A DNA stretch of 64,000 nucleotides from the NCBI RefSeq assembly GCF_000002985.6, contig NC_003283.11, forward strand, positions 10,478,001 through 10,542,000. Direction: 5' to 3'. The position numbers and the translations under genes are program-made. The notes under the pieces were generated by a model. It was not told the DNA's origin. It did not search any database and saw only the letters and a list, made by a program, of their open reading frames with translations. Shown one piece after another: positions 12,049 to 24,215 of the stretch; the stretch's first letter is position 1, and every line of letters starts with the position of its first letter. The stretch is from Caenorhabditis elegans. Taxonomy: Eukaryota > Nematoda > Chromadorea > Rhabditida > Rhabditidae.

Positions 12049-13781
12049 CTTTTGAAATACTCAACTCACATTCCGGATTTGTGAAGACATTCCTTAAATG
12101 TTTAAAATATGATGAAGAAAAGGAAAAATGTAGGTTGAAGTGGGGAAAAAAGCAAGATGCTTCTACGATAATTCAACAGAATTCAGAGAAAATGGTGAAA
12201 GATTTATTGATTTTATGATTGATTGTTGTTGGTTGAAGCTTTAACAAATTGTAGTAAAGCGTGTAAAGAGAAGAAGATGGATTGAACTAGATCTTATTTG
12301 TTAACTGAATGAAGAGTTTGAACTCTTTCCAGACAGCTTCATCATGCTCCTAACACGTGTGGTGAAATATTTCAGAACAATTTTTTTTGAGGGAAGAATA
12401 TTGATATAAGTCATGGAAAAGGAAGAAGAGTTTTAAGAAGGAGGTGGATAAAAAGAAGAAGAAATAGGTGGACACGATTGATATGATATGAATATTGCAT
12501 TTGAAAATGTGGCCACGACAGGATGTGAGCAAGCTTGTTGAGGAGACCGCAGAGCCAACCGGATGACTTCTCGTCTCTCAACTGATATCTTTTTTTCGAC
12601 TCACCCATTTGAAGACGTTGAAATCGGCTGAAAACTTGGTGGAATTTTAAGGAAAACGTGTGAGTCGAGAAAACTGCCAAAAACTCTGAGCAGGAGTTAT
12701 GAACAGCAAGAAAGATTCTGGAAATAACCAATGATTCTGAATAAGCGGGAGCATTGTTAGCTCATATCCGAGCTTTCAGATTGTTTGAATTTCAGTTTTT
12801 AACAAGCCATGTTTTCTCTAATTTGCATTGTAAACAATATCACTTTCAATTTGATCATTTTATTGAAATTCTAATGGGTTACTGTGTAAAATACGGTAGG
12901 TGTGTAAAAATAACACAAAAGTATTAGGTTATCCAGCATCAATAAAAAATTATATTTGCATTGAAACTAGGCCGCATAAGCATTCATGCTCGTTTTTTTG
13001 AATTTCAAATTTCTAGACATTTTTGAATCAGGATATAAATGTTGAATATCTATTCTGATGATGATACATTTTTAAGCTACTACTCCAAGCAGTTAGAGTG
13101 TTTTAATATCTTGTGCAGCTTTAAATTTATTTTAATTTTTTTATTGGTAGCATCTTGATCCCACGCACATTTACACATTCATATATAACAAGATATTCTC
13201 ACCGCTTCCGGAATCAAAATTTCGGAAATTGCAGTTTTAATGTTGATATGACATTAATCTTAGAACTCAGATCGTAAGATTTCATGTTTTTTTTTTCTTC
13301 GATTAGTGCATTATTCAAATCGAGTTCACCAATTGAATTACAATTATCTTTGGCTTCAGACATTTCTCCGCATCGACTATTGTTTTTGGCAAAAAAGCTT
13401 TCCTTAAAACAGAGAAAATATGTATTTCTCAATATTGATATTTTGAACTTTTTGCATTCATTCCCCAATTTCAAACATCCATTTATTTTTCCACTCAAAA
13501 TTCTTTCAAATGTTCTTTGTTTTTTCCGTCGTTAACAGTATCATGTTAAGTCATGTTTCCGGTTTTTGAACTCTTTTTTTCTAGGTATTACTTTACATAA
13601 TTTTTCACTGCAGTTATGAAAAAAGAAGCAAAAAGCAAAAATCCTACAAAATCGCTCAGGTTACAGGAACCCTTACTTTGTCTTGTAACTTAACACTCAT
13701 CATCCCGAACCAAATAAAGTAGTCAAAGGACTTTTCATTTCTACTTATTCAACCCCTCTCTCATAATTCTTCTTTTGAACT
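12049..13781. other. Divergent intergenic region between exchanger and aquaporin
   Basis: About 1.7 kb separates two divergently transcribed genes, so both promoters should lie here. A minus-strand open frame at 12411-12731 includes a plausible 5' UTR exon (ATGGGTGAGT near 12600), but coding potential is weak. Nothing else can be supported. Confidence 0.4.
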
Positions 13782-15208
13782 ATGACTCTTCCGCAACAAA
13801 ATAATGCTGTTCCAGTTGGTGTAAGCCTACATTTTTAAAACTATATGTATCTTCTCATTTGAAAGAGAGAAAATATGAAAGTTTTTAAACATGAACGAAA
13901 AACTTTTTTCTGATGCACTTTCTGGTGCGCTGAAATTATTTTTTTTCAATGAATTTCTGGCTTCTGATTTACTTATTGTTTCTTAAACAAGATTGATAAT
14001 CATTGAATAAACACTACATTGTAAAGTGTATAATAGAAATCAAGATCTCAATATTGCAAAATGTTTTCCAGCAACGTCGTAAAAGTTTTATTTCGTCGAT
14101 TCAAGGTGCCATGAGCATGAACAGTCAGAAGACAAGCACTGTGAGACCTTACAATTTGATCAGTAGATGCTATGCTGAATTCCTTGGAACATTTATTTTT
14201 ATTTTTAGCGGTAATATATGTAGGTATTTCACTTTCAATAAAACTAAATGATCATATTTAGGTACAATGCAAGCAAACGTGTATGACATCAGTCAACCAG
14301 TAGGTCTAACCCATGCAGCATTAACACACGGTCTTGCAACAATTGTTGTGATTGCGGTTTTTGGAAAAATCAGTGGAGGGCATTTCAATCCAGTTGTTTC
14401 ATGGGCAATGGTTCTTTGTCAGAAATTACATCCATTTGAACTTCCATTCTACATGTTCTCTCAATTTTTCGGAGGATTCGCTGGAAATCTTCTGAGTGCA
14501 TGTTTGCAGAGAAAGAGAGATTTTCTGAATTGGGAAGACTATTCCAGCATTCGATATCCTCTTCCAACAGCAAGTATTGAGTATGGATATGATAAAGTTC
14601 ACAATTCTACCCTTGAAAAAACTATTTTGTTGACAACACAACTAGCTGCAACAACATCAGGAATAACTCATCTTGGAGAAAATCATGAATGGTGGGAAGG
14701 ATTAATAAGTGAAACAATCACAACTTATTTCTTTGTTACGGTTATTCTGATGAATGTAGTAAACAATGAACCGGTTAGTACACTATTGAGTCCTGATGGT
14801 TAAACTAAACTATTTTTCAGAGTGAAGCTACTCCTTTTATCATTGGAATGATGGTTATCGTTAACATTTTTGCAACGTAAGTCAATATCGTAGACAAAGA
14901 ATTAGAAAAATGATGAATCAAATAATCAAATAAAAACAGAAAGTTTGATGTTGTATGATCTTGAATATACGTTTTTTTAAAAGCAACGGTTGTTTTATTT
15001 CAGTGCTTCAATAACTGGTACAGCTATGAATCCAGTTCGTGCTCTGTCTCCAAACATCGTGGGTGAAATTGTTCTCTCTTCTTCCTCACTACCACCAAAC
15101 TTCTGGACATACCACTACATATATTGGGCAGGACCCTACCTTGGCTCTACCATTGCTGTTATTGGATTCAAGCTACTTCTCTCAAAAACTGATCGTCTGA
15201 TTCCTTAA
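13782..15208 (+). CDS. aqp-5: Aquaporin-family channel with two NPV boxes
   Basis: Five exons (13782-13820, 14072-14210, 14262-14773, 14821-14876, 15004-15208) give 316 aa. Aquaporins are six-helix membrane channels for water or small solutes. The protein shows AEFLGTFIFIFSG in helix 1, SGGHFNPVV in loop B and TGTAMNPVRALSP in loop E, with WAGPYLGS near the end. Both half-helix boxes read NPV in place of NPA, while the selectivity-filter Arg after the second box is kept. The inserted stretch between helices 3 and 4 (CLQRKRDFLNWEDY to YGYDKVHNS) is longer than in classical aquaporins. An AATAAA follows near 15248. The symbol is from memory of C35A5.1. Confidence 0.88.
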
Positions 15209-15342
15209 AAATGTGTGTATCATAACAATCATTGTTTGTCATTATAATAATAAACCCGTTCCACTATCACAAATGCTACATTTTGAGCACATTCCAACTA
15301 CATTGTGTCGAGCCACTAATTGTGCTCAGTCGTGACATTCTG

Positions 15343-15395
15343 TTATCGTTTATAACAACGGAAATAAATTGTTCACTATAAAAGCGATTGATAAG
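15343..15395 (+). promoter_or_regulatory. TATA box and GATA sites before the UGT gene
   Basis: TATAAAA at 15377-15383 sits about 33 bp before the ATG at 15416. TGATAAG at 15389-15395 and TTATC at 15343-15347 are GATA-factor-type sites. In C. elegans such sites near the start often mark intestinal genes driven by ELT-2, which would suit a detoxification enzyme; that link is inference. Confidence 0.5.
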
Positions 15396-15415
15396 ATGAA
15401 ACCAAAGTATTCAAC

Positions 15416-18405
15416 ATGAAAAATACTTTATTTTTGTGCACCCTGTTCCTTGTTGGATTCGTCCAACCGTTTAATTATCTGGTATTTTGTCCCCTTTATG
15501 CACACAGTCATCATAAATTCTTAGCAAAAATTGCTGACACGCTCACAGATGCTGGCCACAATGTTACTTTTCTTGCACCAATTGTTCTTCGGAAATATGA
15601 AAATGTGAAATATCTGGAATCAACCAAAGATATAGTTTATATCCAGCCAAGTAAAGAACTAGAAGCCCTTGGGTTTACTTCAAATTACTCAAAGTTCTGG
15701 ACAGAAGATGCAACAGCGATCCAATTTGTTCCTGCAGTTAGAACATTCGTCAAAATGTTTGTTCAACTCTATGAGGATTTGAAAAAAGATTTGTCCGTTT
15801 TGGATGAATTAAAGAATAGAAATTTCGATGCCATCGTCTTCGAGTTTCTCTGTCCAACTGCTTTCCGTAAGTGCATTCATATACTCGGCAATTCGCATCG
15901 TACATTCCTCGCATTTTTCTCGTACATTCCCCGCATGTTGCGCCTCTCAAGCCAAGAGTTAGTCGTACATTCCTCGTATATCCCCAGGAACCTACGAGGA
16001 ATGTACGACAAAGGCACAACACGTGCGTATATTGAGGTTTCTACAGCTCTGTTTACTTGATGTTTTGAATATTTTCCACAAATTTTCTATTTTTTAACTA
16101 TTTTTCTCGATAGAATGAAATAGGATAATTTATACTTGGAACTATTAGGTTGGTAAAAAGGTCTTGTCCTATTTTTTATCTGTTCTTGTGAGCCGTAGAT
16201 CAATTTCGGTGTTTACTCCCTCCTAGTGATTGATAAGCAGAAAAAAGTCTTTGCAGTAATTAACCCCCATCCCTCTCCCTTTCTCTCGGTTCATGTTCAC
16301 TTGAGATGTATATACTGCAATTCATCTTCGGCATGTTCTGTTATACATGCTCCTGACGCACACCACAATGTAGGATTCAAAAACTCTTCTGATAAAAGTT
16401 TATGATGTACCTGCTTCCTTGTGTAAAAACATACAGAGTTGGTTCGATCGTTCCGGAATTAGAGACTTTTCTGTAAATTAAAAGAAATGCCCAAAAGACC
16501 ACATGAGTTGGATTTGAATGAACTAAAAGCCAGTGTTGAATCGGATCAATTTAAAACTACCCGTGAGCTTGCAAGCACGTTTGGGGAAACATTATATATT
16601 TATAGCAGATGTCTTGAAATTGCTCGACATGAGGAAAATACTTGGTCGATTCGTACCTCATTATTTTACCCGTTCTATCCTTGAACGCTGAGTTGATGTT
16701 TCATTTAATCTCCTCACTCTCCACGGCGGTGACCGTTGGTTGGGCCGTCTTATTACTGGAAAGAAAAGTAGGTGTTGTACGCTCTCGAATCACCAGTGAA
16801 TGTGCGATGAATGCGCGACGACCTACGAGCGCAGCAACGTTACATTTTGTTTCTCTCCTAAACTTGTCGTATGTTCCTCGTATATTGGTCGTGTCTCCTT
16901 TTTACACTCACAGTTTTGTCGTACATTCCGGACTTCCTCCTAAATGTACGAGGAAACTGCGAAGAATGTACGATGCGAATTGCCGAGATTGTTCTGTTTT
17001 TTCATTATTTATTTTTCATTTCAGCCATCGCTGAGTATCTTGGAATTAAAGCTTTATTACCTTCACTTTCAATGACACATCATACACAAATGAGCAGATG
17101 GATTGGGGAGCCATCGTCACCAACTGTTTTGCCAAGTAAGGAATTATTCTGAGAAGTAAGAATTATTTTATTTCAGGTATGATTTCCTCATTTGGGGATG
17201 ACATGAATTTTTGGGAACGTCTTGGAAACACACTGGGAGATGTTTTTTTCACACTGTTTGTTGACATGCCTCGAATGACTTCATTCAGTGATCCAGAAAG
17301 AAAAATTGACTTCTATGTAAGTTATACAGCAACTTTTAATTATGTTAAACCTTTGAATGAGATGGTAATACCACAAAAAATCAAGTTTTCAGGAAATGTC
17401 AGTCCGCGCACCTTTCATGTTTATGAATTCCAATCCATATCTTGATTATGCTCGACCAATTCTCACTAAAACTGTTTTAATTGGAGGAATATCTGTTAAT
17501 GTTACTCAATTGAAGCAGAAAAAACTAAATGAGAAATATGATAAAATTATCAGTGAGAGACAGCAAAATATTCTTATTTCATTTGGCTCTATGATTTTCT
17601 CGAAAGACATGCCTGATGTATATAAGTGAGTTTTTCTTAATGAAAACTGAGTCGAAAGTTGTATATTATTTTACAGAAATACACTTGTCCAAGTTATCAA
17701 ATCATTTCCAAATGTTACATTTATCTGGAAATATGAAGAAGATGACGTCAGTTTTGCTAAGCACTTGCCAAATCTTCATTTCTCAAAATGGGTTCCACAA
17801 ACTGCGCTGTTAGGTTAGTTTTTTTTTCTGATCCCCAACACAACTTGATTGATTGAATTTTAGCTGATTCCCGTCTTTCTGCATTTGTTACACATGCTGG
17901 ATTAGGAAGTGTGACAGAATTAAGTTACATGGGAAAACCAGCAGTTTTAATTCCTCTTTTTGCTGATCAATTGAGAAATTCAAAAACGTTGTCCAGGCAC
18001 AATGGATCAATAACTTTGAGCAAATATGATTTGAGCAGTTTTGAAAAGTTAAGATTCGCAATAAACACCATTTTAAACGATGAAAGGTGTGTTTGTGAAA
18101 AATATAATTTAATATTTTTTTCACAATTCAGGTATAAAATAAATGCTGAAATTCTCTCACAACAACTTCAAGATCAACCTGTTTCCCCACATGCTCTACT
18201 TGTGAAGCATGCTGAATTTGGAGCAAAATACGGAGAGCTGCCAAACCTTGATCCATGCTCTCGTCAGATGTCTTTTATTTCATTCTATATGCTTGATATT
18301 ATAGTTTTTGTTGGTTTCATATTAATCACAACCACCATCGGGATCGTATTGACAGTAAAATGGATTTTAAAATTCTGTTTCAAGCAAAAACAGAAAATTC
18401 AATAA
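15416..18405 (+). CDS. ugt-33: UDP-glucuronosyltransferase (GT1 family)
   Basis: Seven exons (15416-15866, 17025-17135, 17177-17316, 17393-17625, 17677-17813, 17864-18086, 18132-18405) give 522 aa, the usual UGT length. UGTs sit in the ER and conjugate lipophilic compounds with a sugar from a UDP donor. Visible parts: N-terminal signal peptide ([11 protein letters not shown]), the HSHHKF substrate-domain start, the donor-binding signature from KWVPQTALL through [19 protein letters not shown] to FADQLRN, and a C-terminal membrane helix ([18 protein letters not shown]) with a Lys-rich cytosolic tail. Intron 1 (15867-17024) is almost wholly a transposon nest, but splice sites and reading frame are intact, so the gene should still work. 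The symbol is from memory of C35A5.2. Confidence 0.9.
15884..16987. mobile_element. Terminal-inverted-repeat element in UGT intron 1
   Basis: The first and last bases form an inverted repeat beginning CTCGGCAATTCGCATCGTAC at 15884 and ending with its reverse complement at 16987. The arms contain many copies of a CGTACATTCCTCG-like unit in both orientations (for example 15898, 15920, 15963, 16003, 16919, 16962). The centre holds a mariner relic, so this appears to be a nested insertion. I could not define a clean target-site duplication. It occupies nearly the whole intron and spares both splice sites. Confidence 0.75.
16145..16775 (+). mobile_element. Degenerate mariner transposon relic
   Basis: It starts with the mariner-like terminus TTAGGTTGGTAAAAAGG. 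From 16487 an open frame reads [20 protein letters not shown] and continues [10 protein letters not shown], resembling the first helix-turn-helix of mariner transposases. After stops and a frame change, 16685-16770 reads [20 protein letters not shown] followed by ITGKEK, matching the region before the first catalytic Asp (family usually TGDEKW, here TGKEK). The catalytic core beyond that is missing. It is non-autonomous and lies inside the larger inverted-repeat element. Confidence 0.7.
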
Positions 18406-19084
18406 TGTTTTATTTGATTTATGTTATTTTTTTGTACGGGTTTAGAATGAACCCTTAAAATAAAATTGGCATAAAATAGTTGATTTTAGATAGCCTAATT
18501 TCTCACGAGACATTCCTTCTTAACGGCGCGCGGTTTTACCCAGATGGGTACAATTTATAAATACATTTTTAATGAAAGCAAGTTCATTTGTGCTAGTTTT
18601 TAAACAACTTTTAACAGGAAAATGAAAATAAAAAGATGATATTCGCTGAAAACAAAGTGATATATAACAAAAAAGACTACCGTATGTACATTGTTTTGCC
18701 CGCCGATACCCATTGAAATAAATCCGTTTTTAAGATGGCATCCCAAAATCTTGTGAAATTACTGTGTATTATACGGTCTCCTAGTCCTACTGCCATTTTT
18801 AGATGGTTTTTCGACTTCAATCGAATTATTTATTTAGTAATTCACAAATAAAAACGAGAGAGTGTTGCAAAAAAGAGACGCAGAGACGTTTTAAGTTTTC
18901 ACGTTTTTTTTTTAATTTTAGAAGACCGTCCTATTATGCCCAGTCATTTTTTTCGATTTTAATTTTTCGCGTGACGATATGGAATTCTACATATCTGAGT
19001 GATTTGGAATTTTTTAGAAATTATATTTGTGGCATATTTATTCAATAAAGTATCAGTCATTCCTCAACACTTCCCTGATACAAA
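18406..19084. other. Intergenic region between UGT and MSP-domain genes
   Basis: About 680 bp. An AATAAA-like signal for the UGT lies near 18460. The rest should contain the promoter of the next gene. I see no coding region or clear repeat. Confidence 0.4.
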
Positions 19085-21324
19085 ATGGCGACTTATTCAA
19101 AATCAGGAAAGAAAAAAAAAGTGGCCGAACCTGCTGTTCAGAAGATAAGGAAAAGTCGTGAAGAAGATAAAGCCACACCGTGCTACCTATCAAATGATGG
19201 ATTCTTGTGGACAGACAATAACCCAGATTTGAAGTTGATCGAGCCACGAATTTTGGTCTCCACCAATTATAACTATTTGGAGTTTTCTAGAAAGGTTTGT
19301 GTATGGAATAAATAACACAATCAACTTAAATTTCTTTGGGAAAATCAGCCTAGAATCAAATTTTCAGGCGGATCGTCCACCCGAGCGTCGTGTACTAACA
19401 CTTATCAATCATGGAGATCATCCAGTTGCATTCGAAGTACAAACTACAGACAATTACTCGTATTTTATTGATGTTGTGCATGGAATCATACCGCCACGTC
19501 AGACATCTGTTAACGCTGCTATTCGAATGCCCAATTCTGTTTGTATTCAGGTATATTTTGGTTAAAACTATGGCATCGGTAAAATGTTTTTACGTAATGA
19601 AAAATGAAGGTCGTCATCAAATCCTATCAAGAACAAATCTCATAGGTAGCAATACAAATTCTGAATTACCTGCTCAATTTTTATGTCACGTTCTATTAAT
19701 TTGAGTTTTTCTTACAAATATAAAAATGTTTCAAACTACAAGTATGTTTTCTGGAAAACAAAATTGCGAATTAATGTTAAAACATTAACAAATCTATCGT
19801 AAAAACTGTGCGCCTTATAGTATAATTTTCAGGTTTATCACAGACCATATAATGCATATTCGGCAGAAAGACAGAGTGATTTTTTCAATCGGTATGTTTT
19901 AAATATTCAGGCAATGTTGAATATATTATTTCAGTCCACGGAAAGATAAGATGTCGATTTTACTGGCTCCTCAAATTTGCCAGACTTTTTCTCCTGAAGC
20001 AATTTTCCACAACGAAAGAAGTTATGAGAAATTGCGAATTATGCTGAAGTATACCGGAATTGAAGAAAAGTCAGGAGATGGTAGACGTGCGTTTTGTTTT
20101 CTTGAAACCGATAAAGTTTCTCAACAACTGTAGAAACAGTGTAAAAATTGTGTTGATTTGCAAATTTCAACACTATTTTCTATTAATTTTTGAAATATAA
20201 TAGAGCATTTCACGTAATTGTAGTACGACTTAGTCTTCCACGCGGCTGTTTATTTACAAAAAACGACTCCAAGACGTATGCTAACTGTTATGATTTAAAA
20301 AAAAAAAAAGCGTGGATACAACTGTAACTTTAATTTTCCAACATCATTTCAGCCAAGCAGTTTATTTTACACGGAGTTCCTGGGTCGGCCACATGGAAAG
20401 ATGACAGTGGTATAAGAAAAACGAAGAATGAGCAACAAATGTTGGAGTTTAAGAAAATCGAAAAGACAATCATCCAGGTTTGCTTGTTTTTTCCGATCAT
20501 TTTTATACACACTTTTTTTTGCAGAATGCCTCAAAAGAAGTATGCGAAGAAATGTCGAAGAAGCCCATAATACGCCGTCCATCGCCACTACGTGCTCGTT
20601 CCAAAACTCCAGGATCCAAGGATAACAAAAATCAGCGTGATAAGCGTGAAGGTGGAGTAATGAAGATGTTTCGAAATCTCAATCCATTTGATAGAACTCC
20701 GACTCCGACTACAAAGAAGACACAATCGGTTACGGTAAGTTTAACACTTGAAGACGAAGCACAACCTCCTACACAAATTGCATTTTTCAGCCCAGTAATA
20801 GTACTCCGTCTCCAGCAAAGCCAGCCACTCCAACAAAAACGCCAACACCGACTAAGAAGCCTGTAGAAAATGTATCACAATTTTACAATATATTTTCAAA
20901 TTACCATTTTTCAGAATGAGACCCTATCTCAAGTCAAGACAGTTTCCAAGGCACTGTCTCATTCTCCCAAGTCACCAAAGAAGGTTTGGTTTTCAAAATT
21001 GCCAGTTTTTCCAAAATTCAAATTTGATAACATTTTCAGAACAGTCAGGAAAAGTCGGCTCCACCATCACCGAAGTTACCACCGAAAACTACAGCACCAA
21101 CGCCAACAAAAGACGGTGGCAATCATTCTCCAAAAACGGTGAGTTTATTTTCAAGGAACTGATCATTTAAAAATTCAATATTCAGACTAACAAGGCATTA
21201 GAGCCGCCGCCGAGCCCAAATCGTACACATTCGCCAAGTGCATACCAACCCGTAAGATATTTGATTACAAATGTGTATGGAATCTTATTTTCAGGCGATG
21301 TCTCCGAAACCTACTGGAAAGTAA
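19085..21324 (+). CDS. MSP-domain protein with basic, Pro/Ser/Thr-rich tail
   Basis: Eleven exons (19085-19294, 19368-19550, 19833-19891, 19935-20086, 20353-20477, 20525-20734, 20791-20871, 20915-20983, 21040-21138, 21186-21251, 21295-21324) give 427 aa. A Lys-rich start (KSGKKKKVAEP) precedes an MSP-like immunoglobulin fold at roughly residues 50-165: LKLIEPRILVSTN, VLTLINHGDHPVAFEVQTTD, GIIPPRQTSVNAAIRMP and DKMSILLAPQ. MSP domains dimerise or bind partners in sperm cytoskeleton and membrane-contact proteins. The C-terminal half is low complexity, with TPTPTTKKT, TPSPAKPATPTKTPTPTKK and SPKSPKK runs. No transmembrane anchor is seen, unlike VAP proteins. The donor of exon 4 could also be six bases earlier. 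The function is unknown beyond the fold. Confidence 0.82.
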
Positions 21325-21485
21325 CTCTGTGGATATTCAATAGTGAACAGAAATGTTTGATAATTATTCTTTTTTTTTGTTTCGTATTTATAAAATGAAC
21401 AGGGACAGTACATTTGAAAATTCACACAGTGAGGTCTTTATAAAGTATATGTGTTTCTCATACAGGAACGTACATACATGCTTCG

Positions 21486-23395
21486 TCAACATTTCAGGTC
21501 TTCAACTGGAACCTCAGTATATGTGGCTTTTTCTGGTTCTGTCCAAGATGCTGGCTGGTCCGTGAATATAAAAACTGATATTGCGTTTGCCTGGGTAATA
21601 ATTTGATTTAAATTTGAATTTCAACATTGAACTCACAATAAACATAGAAACTCCCAAACTAACAAAAACTGGAATCCATTCCTCTCTATTCGATTCTGTT
21701 TCTACAAAGAATGCAACCACAGCAGGAGCTGAGAACAGTGCAAGGCATTTAGTGAATTGAATTGCAGCAATTACAACATGAGCATGCTGTCTGAAAACAT
21801 GCATCTTAACTAAAAATTTATGTTTATCAAACCTCGCGTGAAGAGCTGCACATTTATAAAATCCTCCAACATTAACAGCAACAAACATCATAACCATCAC
21901 AATGCAAATAAAACTTTTCCAATTTTCTTCTGATGGAATAAATCTGAAAACAAGAGGATCGAAAATTGAAAATTACATTAGACTTACCCAACTAGTGCAA
22001 GTGTAAGACCAGATACTCCGACGGAAATAGTGTTAAAAATTATAATTTTCCATTTTTCAGAGACAAACCTGAAAATAAACTTTTTTTATTAAACACTTTT
22101 GAGTGACAGTTTCAAAAAGCATTTTTTAAATGTTCATTAAACCATGGCTGGTAAGCCGGCGTCCGGTTTTTCAAGCGCCATTTTTAACATTTTCATTTTA
22201 TGTTCCAGATTTTTCAAACTTCCAAAAGGTAGAGAAATTTGACGCCGGATCGTCTAGCATCTGGAAAACTGGACGCCGGACGTCTGGCTTGCCACTTCTA
22301 ATTAAAACTAAAAACTTACGTAATTCTGTCGCTGAATGCGGCCGATACCAGTCTTAGTGGAATATTGAAACCTAAAATAACAGCTACGTAAAAACCGGTT
22401 TCTTGTACCGAGTATTTAAGAACTTGATGGAGATATATCGGCATGTAAGTGGCAAAAAATATAACGGCAGTCATTTCAAAAAAAGCATTCAGCCACACAA
22501 TAAGTATCACAGGACTTTTGATAATTTTCTGAAGGTTTTGAAATTAAAATGATTTCAATTAATAAACTCTAACCCAATAAGGAATATCTCCATTCTTGTC
22601 TAAATGAGCTGCAGATTTATTCTTATGAATTCTTCCCAGCTCTTTTCCAGATATTCGTTTTGAATCTTGCGGATCGTCAATATATATCCATGCCCAAAGT
22701 GCAAAAAGCAAAAGTCCTGCAAAGGCATGAAAATAATAGGAATATTGCCAACCAAATGAGCTTTCACAAATGAGTCCAGTTGCTGAATTAGTGATCATTG
22801 AAGCTACACCAGTGAAGCATGTAAGAAGAGCAATGAAAAATGCAGTTTCTTTCAATGGAGCCCATCTCACTGTCATTATCCCAATTGCAGCAAAATCAGT
22901 AGAATAAGCTAGTCCCTAAAATGTTTTGAAATTTCTCAACTAAAGTGTGAAAAAATATCTCGAACCTGCAAAACTCTTAGAAACAGAAATAGAGTAAGAC
23001 TTGTTTTTGCAGCAATAGGAATCAAGGCTGTGGAGAAAAGTGAAACCAATCCAGCTACCAAGAATGGCCATTTTGCTCCATATTTCACCACAACCCAATT
23101 AGTTGGAATGGTTCCAAATATTGTACCAGCACCAACAGCCCACATTATGTACTTTTTTTCATCGCTCGTATAGTCATAAATGCTTCTCATTGTCTGAAAT
23201 GGTGTTGTACTAAATGAATAAAATCAATTAATAAAAACTTACCCCATTAACCAAATGCATTTCCGAATTATCTTCTTTCATGCAAATAAATGTAAAATTT
23301 ATAATAATATAGTTGGAGCATACTGATGCAAGACATAAAAACCCGACAATCAATATAAGGTACCGATAATAATTACCCCAAAGGTGCGTTTTCAT
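21486..23395 (-). CDS. MFS transporter, SLC17 (phosphate/organic anion) type
   Basis: Eight exons (23395-23243, 23193-22966, 22915-22574, 22528-22320, 22068-21988, 21943-21833, 21790-21637, 21590-21486) give 460 aa with about 12 hydrophobic segments. Helix 1 (YLILIVGFLCLASVCSNYII) is followed by an extracellular loop, then WAVGAGTIFGTIPTNWVVVKYGAKW, the place of the MFS motif, and FLFLRVLQGLAYSTDFAAIG, all in the SLC17 pattern. The half-way loop IHKNKSAAHLDKNGDIPYWKI also fits. The substrate cannot be read. The start codon directly follows TTTTTCAG, which could be a trans-splice site. The final exon was chosen by frame: it reads ANAISVFIFTDQPASWTEPE to a stop and runs convergently towards the MSP gene with about 160 bp between the stops. 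Confidence 0.85.
22143..22302. repeat. Small fold-back repeat in an MFS intron
   Basis: GGTAAGCCGGCGTCCGGTTTTT near 22150 is mirrored by its approximate reverse complement (AAAACTGGACGCCGGACGTC then TGGCTTGCCAC) near 22265-22302, with GACGCCGGATCG in between. The GC-rich palindrome sits inside the intron between coding exons 4 and 5 and does not touch the splice sites. Confidence 0.55.
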
Positions 23396-24215
23396 CTGAA
23401 AAAAAATTATATTTTTACTGAAAATTAGCGCGGGCATCAAATTAACACAACCGGTATCAGTTAGAAATGAAAACAGATTTTTAAAAGAAATTGATGATAT
23501 AAATATAGATGTGTGATCACTGAACTTCCACGAGAGTCCATCAAAGTAAAAGTAGAAAATAACAGTAGCCAGGCAAAACTTTGCTTGTTTGATTTATAAT
23601 TTTATGAAATGTTTATTGTGAGCGACTATCTATTGTTGAAATAAAACATTGAAGGAACTATTGAACTATGCATTTTCATTTAAATTTGAGTCTTGCATTG
23701 TAATGCGAAAAATATTTGAATCATAAATAAGAAAAAGTTTCAAAAAAAGTTATTCATCGAGACCAATACAGTAGGTAAATTTTCAATGAAAGGAAGTTAG
23801 TTCCTGTTGGAAGTTTGTAGGAAAAACAATTGTTTGTGTTTTGAATTTTAATTTTGTATCTGCTAATTATATAATAGTTTGTTGTTAGTTCGACACCCTA
23901 TCAAGTATTAACTTTTTTAATATTAAAATTTCTACTTAAAATATGAACTCTAAATGAACTTTACACAATCATCACACAGACTTTGCAAACCGAATGAACA
24001 TGGTCAAGTTTCTGCATTCACCACCAATCTTGTTTTATATAAACCCTGTTATCCTCCACAATATCTTCTCAAATTATTCTTTGATATCTGACTGATGTAA
24101 TGATTGTCATCACAGTTAATAGACTTCATAAATCAAAAAACGTTTTATGAAAATATTATGCTTGACTTTGAAAGCAGATACAAGAAAATAATTAAATGAG
24201 AACAAATTTAAGATA
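23396..24215. other. Intergenic region
   Basis: About 820 AT-rich bases between two minus-strand genes. It should contain the promoter of the MFS gene and the 3' UTR region of the next gene. No open frame of interest is seen. Confidence 0.4.

Noticed and set aside
14385-14641. Minus-strand frames within the aquaporin
   Set aside because: Shadows of the aquaporin exon 3.
21353-21565. Plus-strand frame continuing the MSP-domain gene after 21321
   Set aside because: The MSP gene has an in-frame TAA at 21322-21324, and the sequence beyond is the antisense of the last exon of the SLC17-like gene.
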